In this document: one piece after another, positions 11,388 through 21,591 of the stretch
Layout of the letters: every line of letters begins with the position of its first letter
Position numbering within the stretch: position 1 is the stretch's first letter
Translations under genes and position numbers: made by a program
From: Cladophialophora immunda
Lineage: Eukaryota > Ascomycota > Eurotiomycetes > Chaetothyriales > Herpotrichiellaceae
Assembly: GCF_000835495.1 (NCBI RefSeq)
Contig: NW_015622541.1
Coordinates: 310,001 to 374,000 of the forward strand
Length of the DNA: 64,000 nt
Direction: 5' to 3'
The notes under the pieces: model-generated
What the model was told of the DNA's origin: nothing
Seen by the model: only the letters and a program-made list of their open reading frames with translations
Database searches by the model: none

Positions 11388-11777
11388 GAGATTTGCCTAT
11401 TTGACATGGTCAATAGCCACAAGTCTTGAAAACTGCTCTGTTCATCATCCCACGCTTCCCCGGCGCGATTTCTGTGGGCTCGTGTTATACCGCCTTCCTG
11501 TCCCTTGTTACGCCGTCAGGCTGTTGACCTGGGAATCCCTGTTTAGCGAGGCTAAATTCTTAGAGGACAACCTACAATGAGCGAAGCTGGAAGAAGTACT
11601 TCAATTGCAGGGGCTCTTGCAGCGTGGGAAGGAGCTGACGTTGAAATTTGTGGACTCGGATGGTGCCACCAATATGCTAGTCAAGACCCGCACGACCCTG
11701 TACAGCGTCCTTGTCGCATTCATGTGTCACGGCTCTGTTTGTACATCTGAAACACTGGTGCTAACTTCCGAGAGCAC
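11388..11777. other. Intergenic, convergent 3' ends
   Basis: Between the kinase-like gene and the deaminase-like gene, which converge here. A possible splice donor overlaps the deaminase stop codon, so its last exon could add a few residues inside this stretch. No other feature was seen. Confidence 0.4.
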
Positions 11778-13658
11778 TTACCCGGATTGCTCCTTCTGCT
11801 GTGCTGCGCCTGATACTGTGCTTAAGTTGTACACGTACACTTCCGAGTTCAACACCGACTCATTTCGCAAGTACTGCAAGCAAGCAAGAAGTTGCCTCTC
11901 ATTACCAACCCGAATCCGATCGTTTACCATGAGAAAGTCTCCGTCTCGGAAACCGACTCCGGAATCATCCATTAGAAGATTGACCAGCTTAGCCCAGGAC
12001 GGTTCTCCGGAATGGCGATCCATTATATCACGGATGGCGATGATGTCTTGTCTTAGGGCTTCGTTCACATACATCACATGGAACACCATCTCTGTGGTTG
12101 AGAATGAATCACCGGCAGAAAAGTTGTTATGAGGAACCCAGGACATTTCTTCTTTATCTGGAGATGAGGGTCTCACCACCGGGATCGGCTGAAACGATGG
12201 TATCGTACATGCTGCACCCCTCGCCACAGACCTTGCTGATGTGGTGACCAACTCCGTGACTGCGGTCACGTCTTTTGACGCTCTGTTGAAGTCCTTCAAA
12301 CCTGAGACAGATACACCAGCCGTTGAATCTGGGGGAACAGGGCGGCGGAGACCGAGACGATTTTGCAGTTCCTGTTTTACCACTGATTCCATAGCCTTAC
12401 TCAGGTCAGTCACAATGGTCTTATATTGTCTATAGACGGCTATGTCGGCTGCGGGTGGAGGTCTCCAGTTGAGATAAAGCTTCTGGTGACATGAGGACAC
12501 GTTGAATGATAGAGGATGCCTCGCGAGAAACCATTGGCATAGAAAACATGATTTCTTGCTGACGCCGATGAAGCGGAAGGACGGTCTTCTCTTAGGGTTG
12601 CTGTCGTAGAAATTCAGGAGCTGGATCTCAGCATGAACAGGCAGGTGTAAAGTGCAAACATCTCGGAAATAGGCCTCTGGGTCCTAAACTCCCCAGACCT
12701 GAGCAAGACGAGATATATATTAGTTCACTTCTTGACCGCTGGTGAGTCTTCGGACGACACTCGTTAACGGCATCTCTTTTCCCGAGCATGTGAGTCGGAT
12801 TGTTGAAGGGGCTTGTACAGGTTCCACAAGCATAGGGTTGAATAGAGTCGAAAATTCAGAAGTAAAGTGGAGGAAAGCCATGGAGGCAATCGCATATCGT
12901 CCGAGCTTGAAAATTGCGTAAACCCATCGGGGCAACGCGGATGGGAATAAAGCTTGGAGACACGCTAGGTAAGTACGTCGAGCCTCCAAAGCCCACCGAA
13001 TGTGATCGACCAGACTTTCGGGAGTAGGCTCTGAAGGAAGGTCTCGCATCGTGAAGACGTGCGCGATCCATTCTGGAAAGGTTATTACATAGTCGATTTG
13101 GAGAAATGCCGGTCCTGAAGTAGAGCCCTCGATGATGTCCCTCACATCATCACTGACGCTGTGGATATCTTTGAGGTAGGAACGTATTCTGACAATGTCG
13201 AGGCTAATGATCCGCACTAGGACCTCCGATTCTTTGTCGGATGCGGTGTACTCTGCGATAAGGAGCAACGATCAATCGTTGGTTTGTTTGATTTAACCGT
13301 GGTACTTACCACCGCTAGCAACGCCATTCAGAATCGTCATCAATTCCCGCAGCTCAAAAAGTGTAGATTTTGCGACCCCCTGATTGCTTGCGACACGGAC
13401 TATCGTTCCTTCTGGAAAGCCTTCCTCTAAACAAGCCGCAGACACCGTGTCACTATCTTTCTTCTTTGCGTAGATCAGGGCGAAAGAATCGAGAAACTTC
13501 CGTTTCAAGAGCCGCTCCCGATTCTGTTCAAGTGTGTTTGAATCTTGATCGAGGCCATATGCTGTCGGTTCGCCACGGACTGGGTCAAGCAGGTGAAGTA
13601 GGGCTGCAGCTTGAACGAAACGACTTTGAGCGTTTCCAGTGACTTCATAAATTGGCAT
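11778..13658 (-). CDS. OTT_1508-like deaminase-family protein
   Basis: Three exons (13658-13310, 13252-12729, 12683-11778) join in phase to 592 residues. The diagnostic block is in exon 3: HAEIQLLNFYD followed by a CFLCQWFL motif (KKSCFLC) about 30 residues later. This His-Ala-Glu plus Cys-x2-Cys arrangement is the zinc and proton-shuttle signature of the cytidine-deaminase fold, and matches the fungal OTT_1508-like deaminase family, which I recognise by pattern. The N-terminal part (LLDPVRGEPTAYGLD, KRKFLDSFALIYA, TLNGVASG-like end) is the usual leading region of these fungal proteins. The substrate is unknown; nucleic-acid or nucleotide deamination and a conflict-related role have been proposed for the wider superfamily. 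The stop codon overlaps a possible donor (ggGTAAGT), so a short extra C-terminal exon is possible. Confidence 0.82.
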
Positions 13659-14823
13659 CGTGCTAAAACGTATCGTTCCGATACGACGCGGACACTACGG
13701 TCTGGTTTTCGATGGTGGAGTGATCGAATTTTGCGAAACTGATGCTCGTGAATGCCATGCCTGGCGGACGCAAGGCACGCGGGCAGCGTCGAGACAGTGT
13801 ACGCCTACCCGAAAGATACATTTTGCGGGGTAAAGACGCACGGACAGACCCCTCACAATCAAAGCTAGCCACCCTGGCTGTCCAATCAACTCATAGATTT
13901 CAATTTCTTAGCGAAGGAGTGATGGGGTAATCGAACGGTGCTCGAGTTTAATAGCCACTACATCACCCGTAGGAACATCGCGCCCTGAACTATCGTACTA
14001 ATGTATACTTTTCCAAACGAGTCTGATCCTATACGTCGACAAATTTGGTAACGCCCGCCCAGGCGTATTTCGAGAAAGTGTTGAATAAATGGCTCGTCCA
14101 TCGTAGGGTGCAAATGTTGTACTGAAAACACACCCGCAGAAAAAGTTGCGTCATTCGTCCTACTCAGGTGACCTTCCTGCTGGCGCAGCTAGGTTTGCAG
14201 GATACTGCGCACGAGACAGGTAGGAAAATTGTGTCGGATGGTGTTCAAATCCCACATCCCTCTTTTTCGCTTGCCGCTGATGAGAATTCTCGAATTGTCT
14301 AGTTAGAGGCCTTCTGAGAGGTTCGCCAGACTGCTGTAATAGTTCGCTTCGGGGGAGATCACCATTCTTTTGGGACCACTAGTTATCCCAGGGTATGGAC
14401 GAAGGCCCCGTCAACATTTTTGAGGACCAGTTTGTGCTGGGAGGTTTCGATGGAGAACATACACTAGAACCTTAGAGTTCAACCATCAATCCTTAACTTA
14501 TTCCGAACCATAGCGGTCTCTCGCAGAGTAGAGATGTTGGTGATATAGGACCCGGTCGGCAGTCCACTTAGAGCAGGGGGTCAGCATTATAATGTGGTCG
14601 CGGTGTTGTCACAAAGCGTCCGTAGAGAACCACACAATAACAACTGCGATCATCCACAATCAAAAATACGACAAGCCTAGGAGATAAGTCCATATTCAAG
14701 CTAGGGTAGGAGATGCGTAATGCAGCACAATAAGTCCGAACATTCGGCGGGCAATTACTGGACGTAAAGAGGTATCTTCAGTCCTCTGTCGATTAGGGCC
14801 CGGACCTGACAATTTCTGTAGAT
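13659..14823. other. Gene-poor stretch
   Basis: Upstream of the deaminase-like gene. No open frame with recognisable domains is present. A short frame at 14395-14475 could be a remnant associated with the relic just downstream, but it cannot be shown from this sequence. Confidence 0.4.
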
Positions 14824-15249
14824 GCAACGAGGCTCTTAAAGAAGTACAGAGCGAGATACCTAATCTTCAGGCCAGAACATCTCGAATTAAAAAGACATTA
14901 GCATAAGTCTTTGATCAGATAAAGCAAATAGAGGAATTAAATAAGACGATGATAGAAGGGGTGCGTACAATATATGATAGCTTAAATATGATGACACCCT
15001 CATCTACGTTACCCAATTTTATAGGGCAGGAAGAGTCATGATTAGACTCCGTCTTAGATATAGAAACTGGAATCTCTTTTATTCAGAGAAGAGCCCCCGG
15101 AGAAATTTCTCGATATTTAGCTTTCAGGTCCTGTAGTGCTTTAGTCTGTCGCGACACCTTTACGGTATTATTAAATACCCTGAAACTAGTCGAGTTTGAG
15201 GTTCCCCGAGAATATTATATCGACCGCACTCGGACTCTACCCCGCCAAG
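14824..15249 (+). pseudogene. Decayed coiled-coil gene relic with in-frame stops
   Basis: One plus-strand frame reads as protein-like sequence for about 140 codons. A heptad-like, Glu/Lys/Leu/Ile-rich part (KEVQSEIPNLQARTSRIKK, then FDQIKQIEELNKTMIEG) is followed by a polar part (MMTPSS, GQEES, LDSVLDIETGISF) and ends near PREYYIDRTRTLP. It is broken by a TAA at about 14907-14909 and a TGA at about 15040-15042. Both are one C-to-T change from sense codons (CAA, CGA), as expected from repeat-induced point mutation or deamination decay. The local sequence is AT-rich compared with flanking genes. A possible 3' splice site (ctgtag) sits just before it. The family was not recognised; a degraded retroelement gag or a fungal N-terminal coiled-coil protein are both possible. 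Confidence 0.4.
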
Positions 15250-15703
15250 ATTAAACATTGTCGAATCCTTTTCCCAAGGGTAAAGCGGAGTGTCCCAGTC
15301 ATCCTCAGCCCGTACGTGATTCTGGTCAGCAATTGACAGAAGTGGAGGGAAAATTGTTGGACTCGTGAAGCGAACCTTCTTGGTGAGGGGGAAGGTCGTA
15401 GGTGAAGAACATCGCGTACGAACAGATGGTGGCACGCTACAGGCTCTCGTTCCGGAACGTCATCTCTGCCGGAAGTCTTCCGCTTGCGAGTCAAGTAGTC
15501 AATTCCACAAGCCTAAGACTGCAACTGCGTTTCGTGTTTATGCCAATCATGTTTTCTTGTTTTGGAATCACACCTATGCCAGCCTCTTCCGGTCGAGGAG
15601 GGCGCTACAGTCCAGTATCAGTATCGCTATCCCTCTTGCCCTCATAGCATTATCCCGTAACTTACTACTTACCTATACAACCATCTCCCTCGAGCCAAAC
15701 GAC
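15250..15703. other. Intergenic region upstream of small zinc-finger gene
   Basis: No supported gene. Short frames in several phases overlap without motifs. The final 60 bases before the ATG at 15704 are C/T/A-rich, as is common just upstream of fungal start codons. Confidence 0.4.
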
Positions 15704-15997
15704 ATGGCCACCACACCTTCTCACAGGTGCAACTGTAACGGAGCGAAGTTTTATACGCTAGGCGAAGTCGTCGAGCATGTACGGAGTATGCACGCCCCAA
15801 AAAACTATGTCAGGCGGCCTTATGCTCTTGGCCAGCCTGATACCCACGGGCATATCTGGTACTGCTTCGCTCCGGGCTGTGAAACCCAATACGGTAACGA
15901 CCATAAGAGCTTCAACAGTGACACCGCTATGTGGAATCACATATGCCAATGTCATGGCGATTTCAGAGAGGGCATCTACCAGATGCCTCGCAGTTGA
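15704..15997 (+). CDS. Small zinc-finger-like protein
   Basis: A 97-residue frame starting at the ATG in gacATGgcc. It contains two finger-like units. The first has CNCNG, then a helix-like LGEVVEHVRSMH. The second has WYCFAPGC, then a spacer and TAMWNHICQCH. The pattern C-x4-C ... H-x3-5-H/C in the second unit resembles C2H2 fingers seen in short fungal proteins. The longer upstream extension of the open frame to 15365 looks non-coding. There is no signal peptide or membrane segment. Function is unknown; DNA or protein binding is the usual role for such fingers. No homologue family was recognised, so gene status rests on the ordered Cys/His spacing. Confidence 0.55.
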   Translation: MATTPSHRCNCNGAKFYTLGEVVEHVRSMHAPKNYVRRPYALGQPDTHGHIWYCFAPGCETQYGNDHKSFNSDTAMWNHICQCHGDFREGIYQMPRS

Positions 15998-16159
15998 GGC
16001 GGCGGGGAACTAATGCGGCCGACCGAAGAATGCATGCGAAGAAGTGCTTTACATTATTATATCGACTATATACCATCAATCGTCCAATCCATTAGGCCAT
16101 TACATTTGACTCAAGCAAGATCACCTCCGACCAGATAGCCTCTTCAACCTCGACCCAAA

Positions 16160-16333
16160 ATGTCTCGGCGGCCTCCAGTATACTATGAGCCTGAGGCACC
16201 ACGGCGCCGGATTTTCTCGCTTACAGCTTCATATGAGAGAACGCCGTGCCTCCAACAAATGCCCGCCACCTGCCGCACGAAACAGGCCCGATCGTTACTC
16301 TTCCCGACGACCAGTCCCCGCCAGCCTAGATAG
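16160..16333 (+). CDS. Possible short basic protein
   Basis: A 57-codon frame begins with MSRRPPVYYEPEAPRRR after a CAAA context (cccaaaATG), a favourable fungal initiation context. It is Arg/Pro-rich at the start and has no recognised domain. It sits about 160 bases after the small zinc-finger gene on the same strand. It could be the 5' exon of a spliced gene, but no clear donor-acceptor pair continuing it was found. Treated as tentative. Confidence 0.25.
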   Translation: MSRRPPVYYEPEAPRRRIFSLTASYERTPCLQQMPATCRTKQARSLLFPTTSPRQPR

Positions 16334-17038
16334 AGCGACCACAGCAGGACTGCCAACTCGCTCTCGGGCAGGGATTCATCACCAAGGAGACGATCGTCTT
16401 GTTTCCGCTGACGGCGTCTGCCACGTGGTAGTCTGCAGGGTTTCTCGGCTCGATCGAGCCGCCAGGTTTCCTCTTGGGGGCATACATGGTCCAGAGCCCA
16501 GGCTCTTGGGTGCCCCTATTCCGAGATATGCCCTCTTCCCACCCAGGTTCCGACGGGTGTAGCTCGGAAAATATGGAATAGGAGGCCTTCCCGTGAGGCG
16601 CCATGACCTTACGGCAGCCTTGCCCCGGATGAACCAAAGTTCTCAGCGGCTGAGAAGGATGAGAAGCGCTCTACGTGAGCTGAAAAGGTCTCGGCGGCGG
16701 GCTCGCCGCCCAGATCATGCGTGAGAGGGTTGAAGCGGTTACAAAATGAATAGAGAGCGAGAAAAAAGCCACATACAGCTCACAATATCGGAAAAGGGCG
16801 ATGTCGGCTTCAGAGGCCTTGGGCAGTCAATTCATATCTGATGCTCATCTCTCCGAGCACTGCTTGGCTTTCCAAAAACACAAGGCAAAACGTACAAGTC
16901 CTTCCCCTAGTACATATCCAGACCGCTGGGACACCCTACGGGCTTGTACCGGAATAACTGCTGCCGCCAGAAAGGCGCTTGGCAGAGTGAGCCCCATTAA
17001 CCAGGCGTCTGCTCCCCGAATAGAAGACCGATGGTAAG
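16334..17038. other. Intergenic region
   Basis: Lies 3' of the second TRI12-type pump. A minus-strand frame at 16637-16326 and a plus-strand frame at 16185-16562 overlap each other and show no motif. No gene is supported. Confidence 0.4.
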
Positions 17039-19067
17039 TTACGTTGCCGTCTTCTCCGGCTGCTCCAGATCCACAGCCTTGTTATCGTGGTGGCCTTCCC
17101 CAAGAATATTCTTTTCCATGTGCACTGCTGTGTGGTTTGTCAAGTATTCCGAGGCGTCCTTGATGAAGAGTGCGGTGATAATCGCAATCACACCAAAGGG
17201 AATTGTGCTGTAAAAGACCCGCTGATAAGCGTATCCGTATGCTGACTTGTAGGCTTCCGCAGTTGCAGAGATGAGAGCAGGAGTGGCACCTTGGACTTTC
17301 GCAAAGGCGTCAGGAATCCCCTTTGCGTTATTCGACACAGCTGTCACTAGACTTTCAACCGCGTCTGCATCGCCATGGAATCCGTTGGCTGTCGCTGCCT
17401 TCACAATGCGTGGCACGAGTTGGCTGTTGAGAACGCCGTTTCTGATGGTGTTGAAAATAGCAATACCAACACTGCCTCCAGTATTGCGGAAAGTTCCCAC
17501 CAACCCCGACGCAATCCCGAGATCCTTGTGTGGCACATGAAGCCCAGCGACGACGTATGAGCAAAGAGTGATCCATGAGAAACACATCATGCCGAAAAGC
17601 TGGAAGATGACCCATGCGGTCTTGTGGTGTGGAATGATACCATAAGCATACAAGGCCGAGAACAGGGTCTGTAGGAAGAGCGCGAACACAATCTGAGCTC
17701 GAATGTTCTTGATTTTGTGAATCAAAGCAGGGAGAACGGCCCCTCCAATGAATTGGCCCACACCGTTGGGAATCAAGGCGACTCCGAGCTTGATCGGATC
17801 GCTGTCGTAGACCGACTCGGTGGCTTGAGGCAGCAGGGAAACCATGGCGAAAAAGACCATTCCTGAGACGAAAAGCGCAACCAATAGAATGGTAAATTCC
17901 CGCACCATGCGGAAGATGTGGAGCGGCATCAGTGGAAGCTTCGGTTTCATGGTCCAGTCGTAGACAAATGTGCCAATGAAGATTAAGGCTCCAAGGACGA
18001 TTGGCGCAACCACAGAGGCAGAGTGCCACGCGTGGCCTTCCTCGCCAGCCCAACTCATTCCGATGAGGAAAACAGTCAAGCCTCCAGCGTAGAGGAAGTA
18101 GCCCACAAAGTCCAGCTCGAGGAATTCTTCCCAGCGGGTCTTGTCGTAGTCTTTACGTGGGCGAGCTGGCGGAAAGTAGAAGATGGCCGTTCCGACCAGA
18201 CAAACCGCCGCATAGATGATGGATAGATAGTATACCCACCGCCACGTCGCGTGTTCGTTGAGTTGGTTGGCGAGGAGAGTGGCGAGCAGACCCCATGGGA
18301 TAGTAATGCAGAATTCAGTCCATGCCAAACCCATTCCACTATTTGCCAGAGTCAGCGATCGCTCGAAGAGCTGGTCCACACAGGAAAAAAGGAGCAGCAC
18401 GAATTCGACATTTGGGGATGAGGACTTACCGGTACTTGTTGGGCAAAATTTCGGGAATACCGGCGTAGGCAACAAAAATGAGACCGGCGCCGAAGCCAAT
18501 AATGGCAGACCCAGCAATCACATGTTTCGTGGTTTGAGCGGTGGCAGCGACAATTCCTCCCACGATGTTGAGACCTTGTCCGGCCATAATAACGTATCGA
18601 CGGCCGAAGATGTCGCTCAAACCACCTCCAAGGGACATACTAACTGCTGAAGTGACAGCCCAAGAGGAGGCAATCCAGCTGATCGGTTCCAAATCGCCCA
18701 GTGCGCTTCCGATCGGGACCAGAATGGACGAGGCCAGAAGGAATGCAGTCGAAATGCATCCTGAGAAGGACAAGCCCATGAACTAGATTGCACGGTTTTG
18801 GTAAGCCAGCGTTGGAACACGGCGGGAAGGGGAGAGGGCGAGCTCTTCCTCTCTGCAACTTACAAAGACGGCCATGATCGTGGACCAAGTGACACGTTGG
18901 GGGGTCTCAGGATTGTCCTCGAGGGCAGCTCGATGAGGGTCATCCTCGATGTCCTCGCTGCCCTCCGCGGGTGTCACTGCCACCTCGCTATGTCGAGGGA
19001 CTGCCTCAATCTCTTCAGTCTTATCACCCATCTCTTTCCGCGCAGCTTCTTCGGCCATAATATTCAA
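17039..19067 (-). CDS. MFS transporter, TRI12 (trichothecene efflux pump) family, second copy type
   Basis: Three exons (19067-18864, 18782-18430, 18338-17039) join in phase to 618 residues. The N-terminal tail is acidic (EDIEDDPHRAALEDNPE). About 14 transmembrane segments follow. Landmarks are LSDIFGRRYVIMAGQ, AGIPEILPNKYRGMGLAWTE, FYFPPARPRKDY, GLHVPHKDLGIASGLVGTFRNTGG and the terminal YLTNHTAVHMEKN block. The NKYR codon for Arg is split by intron 2. It shares the same conserved blocks as the pump at 6.3-8.1 kb but differs in intron content (two introns here, none there) and in most of the sequence, so the two are diverged paralogues rather than a recent duplication. No biosynthetic gene lies beside it. 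Likely an efflux pump or siderophore-type transporter. Confidence 0.9.
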
Positions 19068-20429
19068 AGTGTAATGCTACCTCACGAGTACGGCAGGGAA
19101 GCGTCTCTGATGTAGAAGGTCAGACCACATATCATGCGGACATGGGATGTTTTTGCATTTGAAACCCCAGACCCCAGAGTCAGTCCGGGGAAAGGACGGG
19201 GACGACCCACGACACAGGCATAACTTGGGTCGCGCTGTATTCGGACGGCCTGGATCCGTGGCGCGTGTGATAAGAGGGATTACTGAGAGACGGTTCGGAG
19301 AGTGACCGGGAGTAGCTGATTCTGTGCCATAAGACTTTTCTCGGGGTGGATGCGAGGTGCGGGGAGGCTTTGTCGGGGCCCCAATCAGCTGCTGCTTTTC
19401 TCCGCATGCTGGACTGGCGAGTGAGCGGCGATTGATTACCACACGGGAGCTTCAGAGCTGGATCGTTGTTGAACCAGGAGTATTGGTGGGGGGGGGCTCG
19501 CTTATGGCGTGCCGCGATAAGGCCACGTTCAAGGGTTCTCGCCACGCCTGCAGCTCTGCATCAGATAGACAGATTTGTTGCATATACCATGGTTCTGTGT
19601 GGACTGGGGGACTTCAAAGACCTCAGGGAATATGTACGAGGCCAAAACTTGTGGTTGTGCCAAGGCGCCAATGCAGCGGATGCATCCGGAACCTTGCAAC
19701 CCTAAATTGCACGGGGCAACTCCCCAAGCTCCCCCAAGCTGCTCCAAGCTCCCCAAAGCTCCCCCAAGGCCCTAAAGCACCAAGCCACTCTCTCAATACC
19801 ACCCGCTCTCTCCCCGGCACACAAGAAGTGTACATACAAAGAGACCTTCATCGGATCCCGCACCCCCTTAATTCTATCGGCTATCAGCCGCGCTGAAAGT
19901 GGATTTCAACGTCGGACATTCGCCCGTTTAACATTCTATTCATCTGTTGAAGCCTCGTTGCCTCAAATCCCTTCTTATTCCCGCGGGTAAGGATTGGTAC
20001 AGGCGTTCTCGATTACGGCTTGACACTCACACTCACACTTGAAATTTTCGAGGCCCAGAAGCGGTGGTGGAAAATACTAATAGCGGCATTACTCTATTCC
20101 CCCTCGACAAGCCCCGTCCCAGCCGCCTTCATGAGGTTGAGACACCATGAACCGAGGGATGGAGGAATGTTTATTATGGAAGTAGGTGAATGCAGCCGGG
20201 CACCATTGCCCGTCCTGCCCTCATTCGAAGTTCTCTCCCGCGACCCCATCGAGAAGTTCATGTGAACATGCCACGATCCCGTGCCAGCGTAACGAGATTA
20301 GGTCGATTGCTGCTCAGCCATGGTACAGCCGCACCCAGCCCAGACCAACATGTCCGCAAATTTCAACCTCAATTTAGACATTGTCACAGAATCTTTGTGC
20401 GATTAAACAGACTCAAAGTCATGTCAATT
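19068..20429. other. Intergenic region with short tandem repeat
   Basis: Promoter side of the second MFS gene, followed by GC-rich then C/A-rich sequence with a G10-like run near 19489-19498 and the 10-base repeat array listed separately. The overlapping frames here lack motifs and no gene is supported. Confidence 0.45.
19721..19770. repeat. Five-copy 10-base tandem repeat
   Basis: Five adjacent 10-base units, variants of tccccaagct (tccccaagct, cccccaagct, gctccaagct, ccccaaagct, cccccaaggc), in exact 10-base register. The array lies in intergenic sequence. A 10-base period is not a codon multiple, which argues against a coding repeat. Confidence 0.9.
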
Positions 20430-21145
20430 TGTAACCTTAGGATTGCGGCACTAGGACCAACTAACACGAGAAGTTGGACTGATCGAGCCAGAATGGCTCT
20501 CCAATACTATATCAATTCCAGTAAATACGAACTTCTTGCAAAGCCGAGTGCCGGTTTTACAATGCCAGAGTTCTTGGGGACGTCCTAGTCGCAGAGAGTT
20601 TCGTCAAAGTTCGTTGGATTTGGTTGATGTTGCCCTTCCTGCTTCTATTGGTGAGCCTCTTTATTCTTTCAGTAACAACCTACCGGACCAAGCGTTCAAA
20701 ACTCGCTCTCTGGAAATCGTCAAGCCTTCCTTGGTTATACCATGGTCCTGACGGTATGCCAGTACGAAGCAAACTGGCATCCGGTCTGAACACAACTAGC
20801 TCAATGGAGATGGATGCTCGGCAGATTTTTGTGCATCTAGCAAAACCTCAGGGAGCAGGAGAATGGAAATTCAGACAGATGGATCCCATGTCCATTCGCG
20901 CGACCGAGCGCCGTCATCTAGGCTGGGGTAGAACAGACGCGATTGTAAGGTCGCCAGTAAGGCCTTTTGATATCTGTGGCGAGAACAGGACGGTGCCGAG
21001 GGAGCATAGTCAAAATATCGATGACACATGTTCGAGGGATCGTAGCAGCAAAGTCGACTTGCCAGCAGATATAGAGGCAGCTGAAAAGACTGACACGCGG
21101 GTGGCAGCTGGAGAAGGAGAGGTGTTTAAGCCCAGTGCTACATGA
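20430..21145 (+). pseudogene. Truncated, frameshifted DUF3176-like membrane protein C-terminus
   Basis: The C-terminal part of a fungal DUF3176-type membrane protein appears across two frames. The first part (LQYYINSSKYELLAKP ... PEFLG) runs in one frame and then hits a stop. Reading continues one base out of phase as GDVLVAESFVKVRWIWLMLP, a hydrophobic segment and the KLALWKSSSLPWLYHG motif that follows the last membrane segment in this family. The break falls in the four-G run at about 20576-20579, consistent with loss of one G. The large N-terminal region with the earlier membrane segments is missing. Family assignment is by pattern recognition. A sequencing error at the G run would remove the frameshift but not the truncation. 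Confidence 0.55.
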
Positions 21146-21591
21146 TGGCGAAGAAATAGAACCAAGAGAGGGAGGATGATGGCGGGGAAGGGATGGTATC
21201 CGACTCGAGTGCATCCACATGTTTCTATTCGGCAAATCATCGGTGGTTGGGAGGAACAATATCAAGGCGAACCCTTTCATTCCATAGAGAACAATATTAA
21301 GCACCGGCTTTGTCCCGCGCCTTGCGTGACCCCCTTTTCTGACAATCCTCCCACCAATTCCAGCGTCGTCCTCTTGGGAACCAATCTCAAGGACGTCTTG
21401 GCTCTTCGAAAGCGGTAGAAGACTTTGTTCGAAGCGTTCTCTTCTACCTTTCAAACAAAGCCTCGTTCTAAGAGAGGCTTGCTACTGACATCGTGCTGTA
21501 CATAAATCGCGACGATGGATCCCGAATCCCCTCTGGGAATATTGCCGAGTTCAGGTTATTCTATTGGCTTTCACGCTAACAATCTACAAAA
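21146..21591. other. Intergenic: promoter of the secreted protein gene
   Basis: No open frame with motifs. The last 100 bases lead into the ATG at 21592 (ctacaaaaATGg), a good fungal start context. Confidence 0.4.

Noticed and set aside
14230..14260. Possible tRNA T-arm (gttcaaatccc)
   Set aside because: The upstream bases do not form a cloverleaf.
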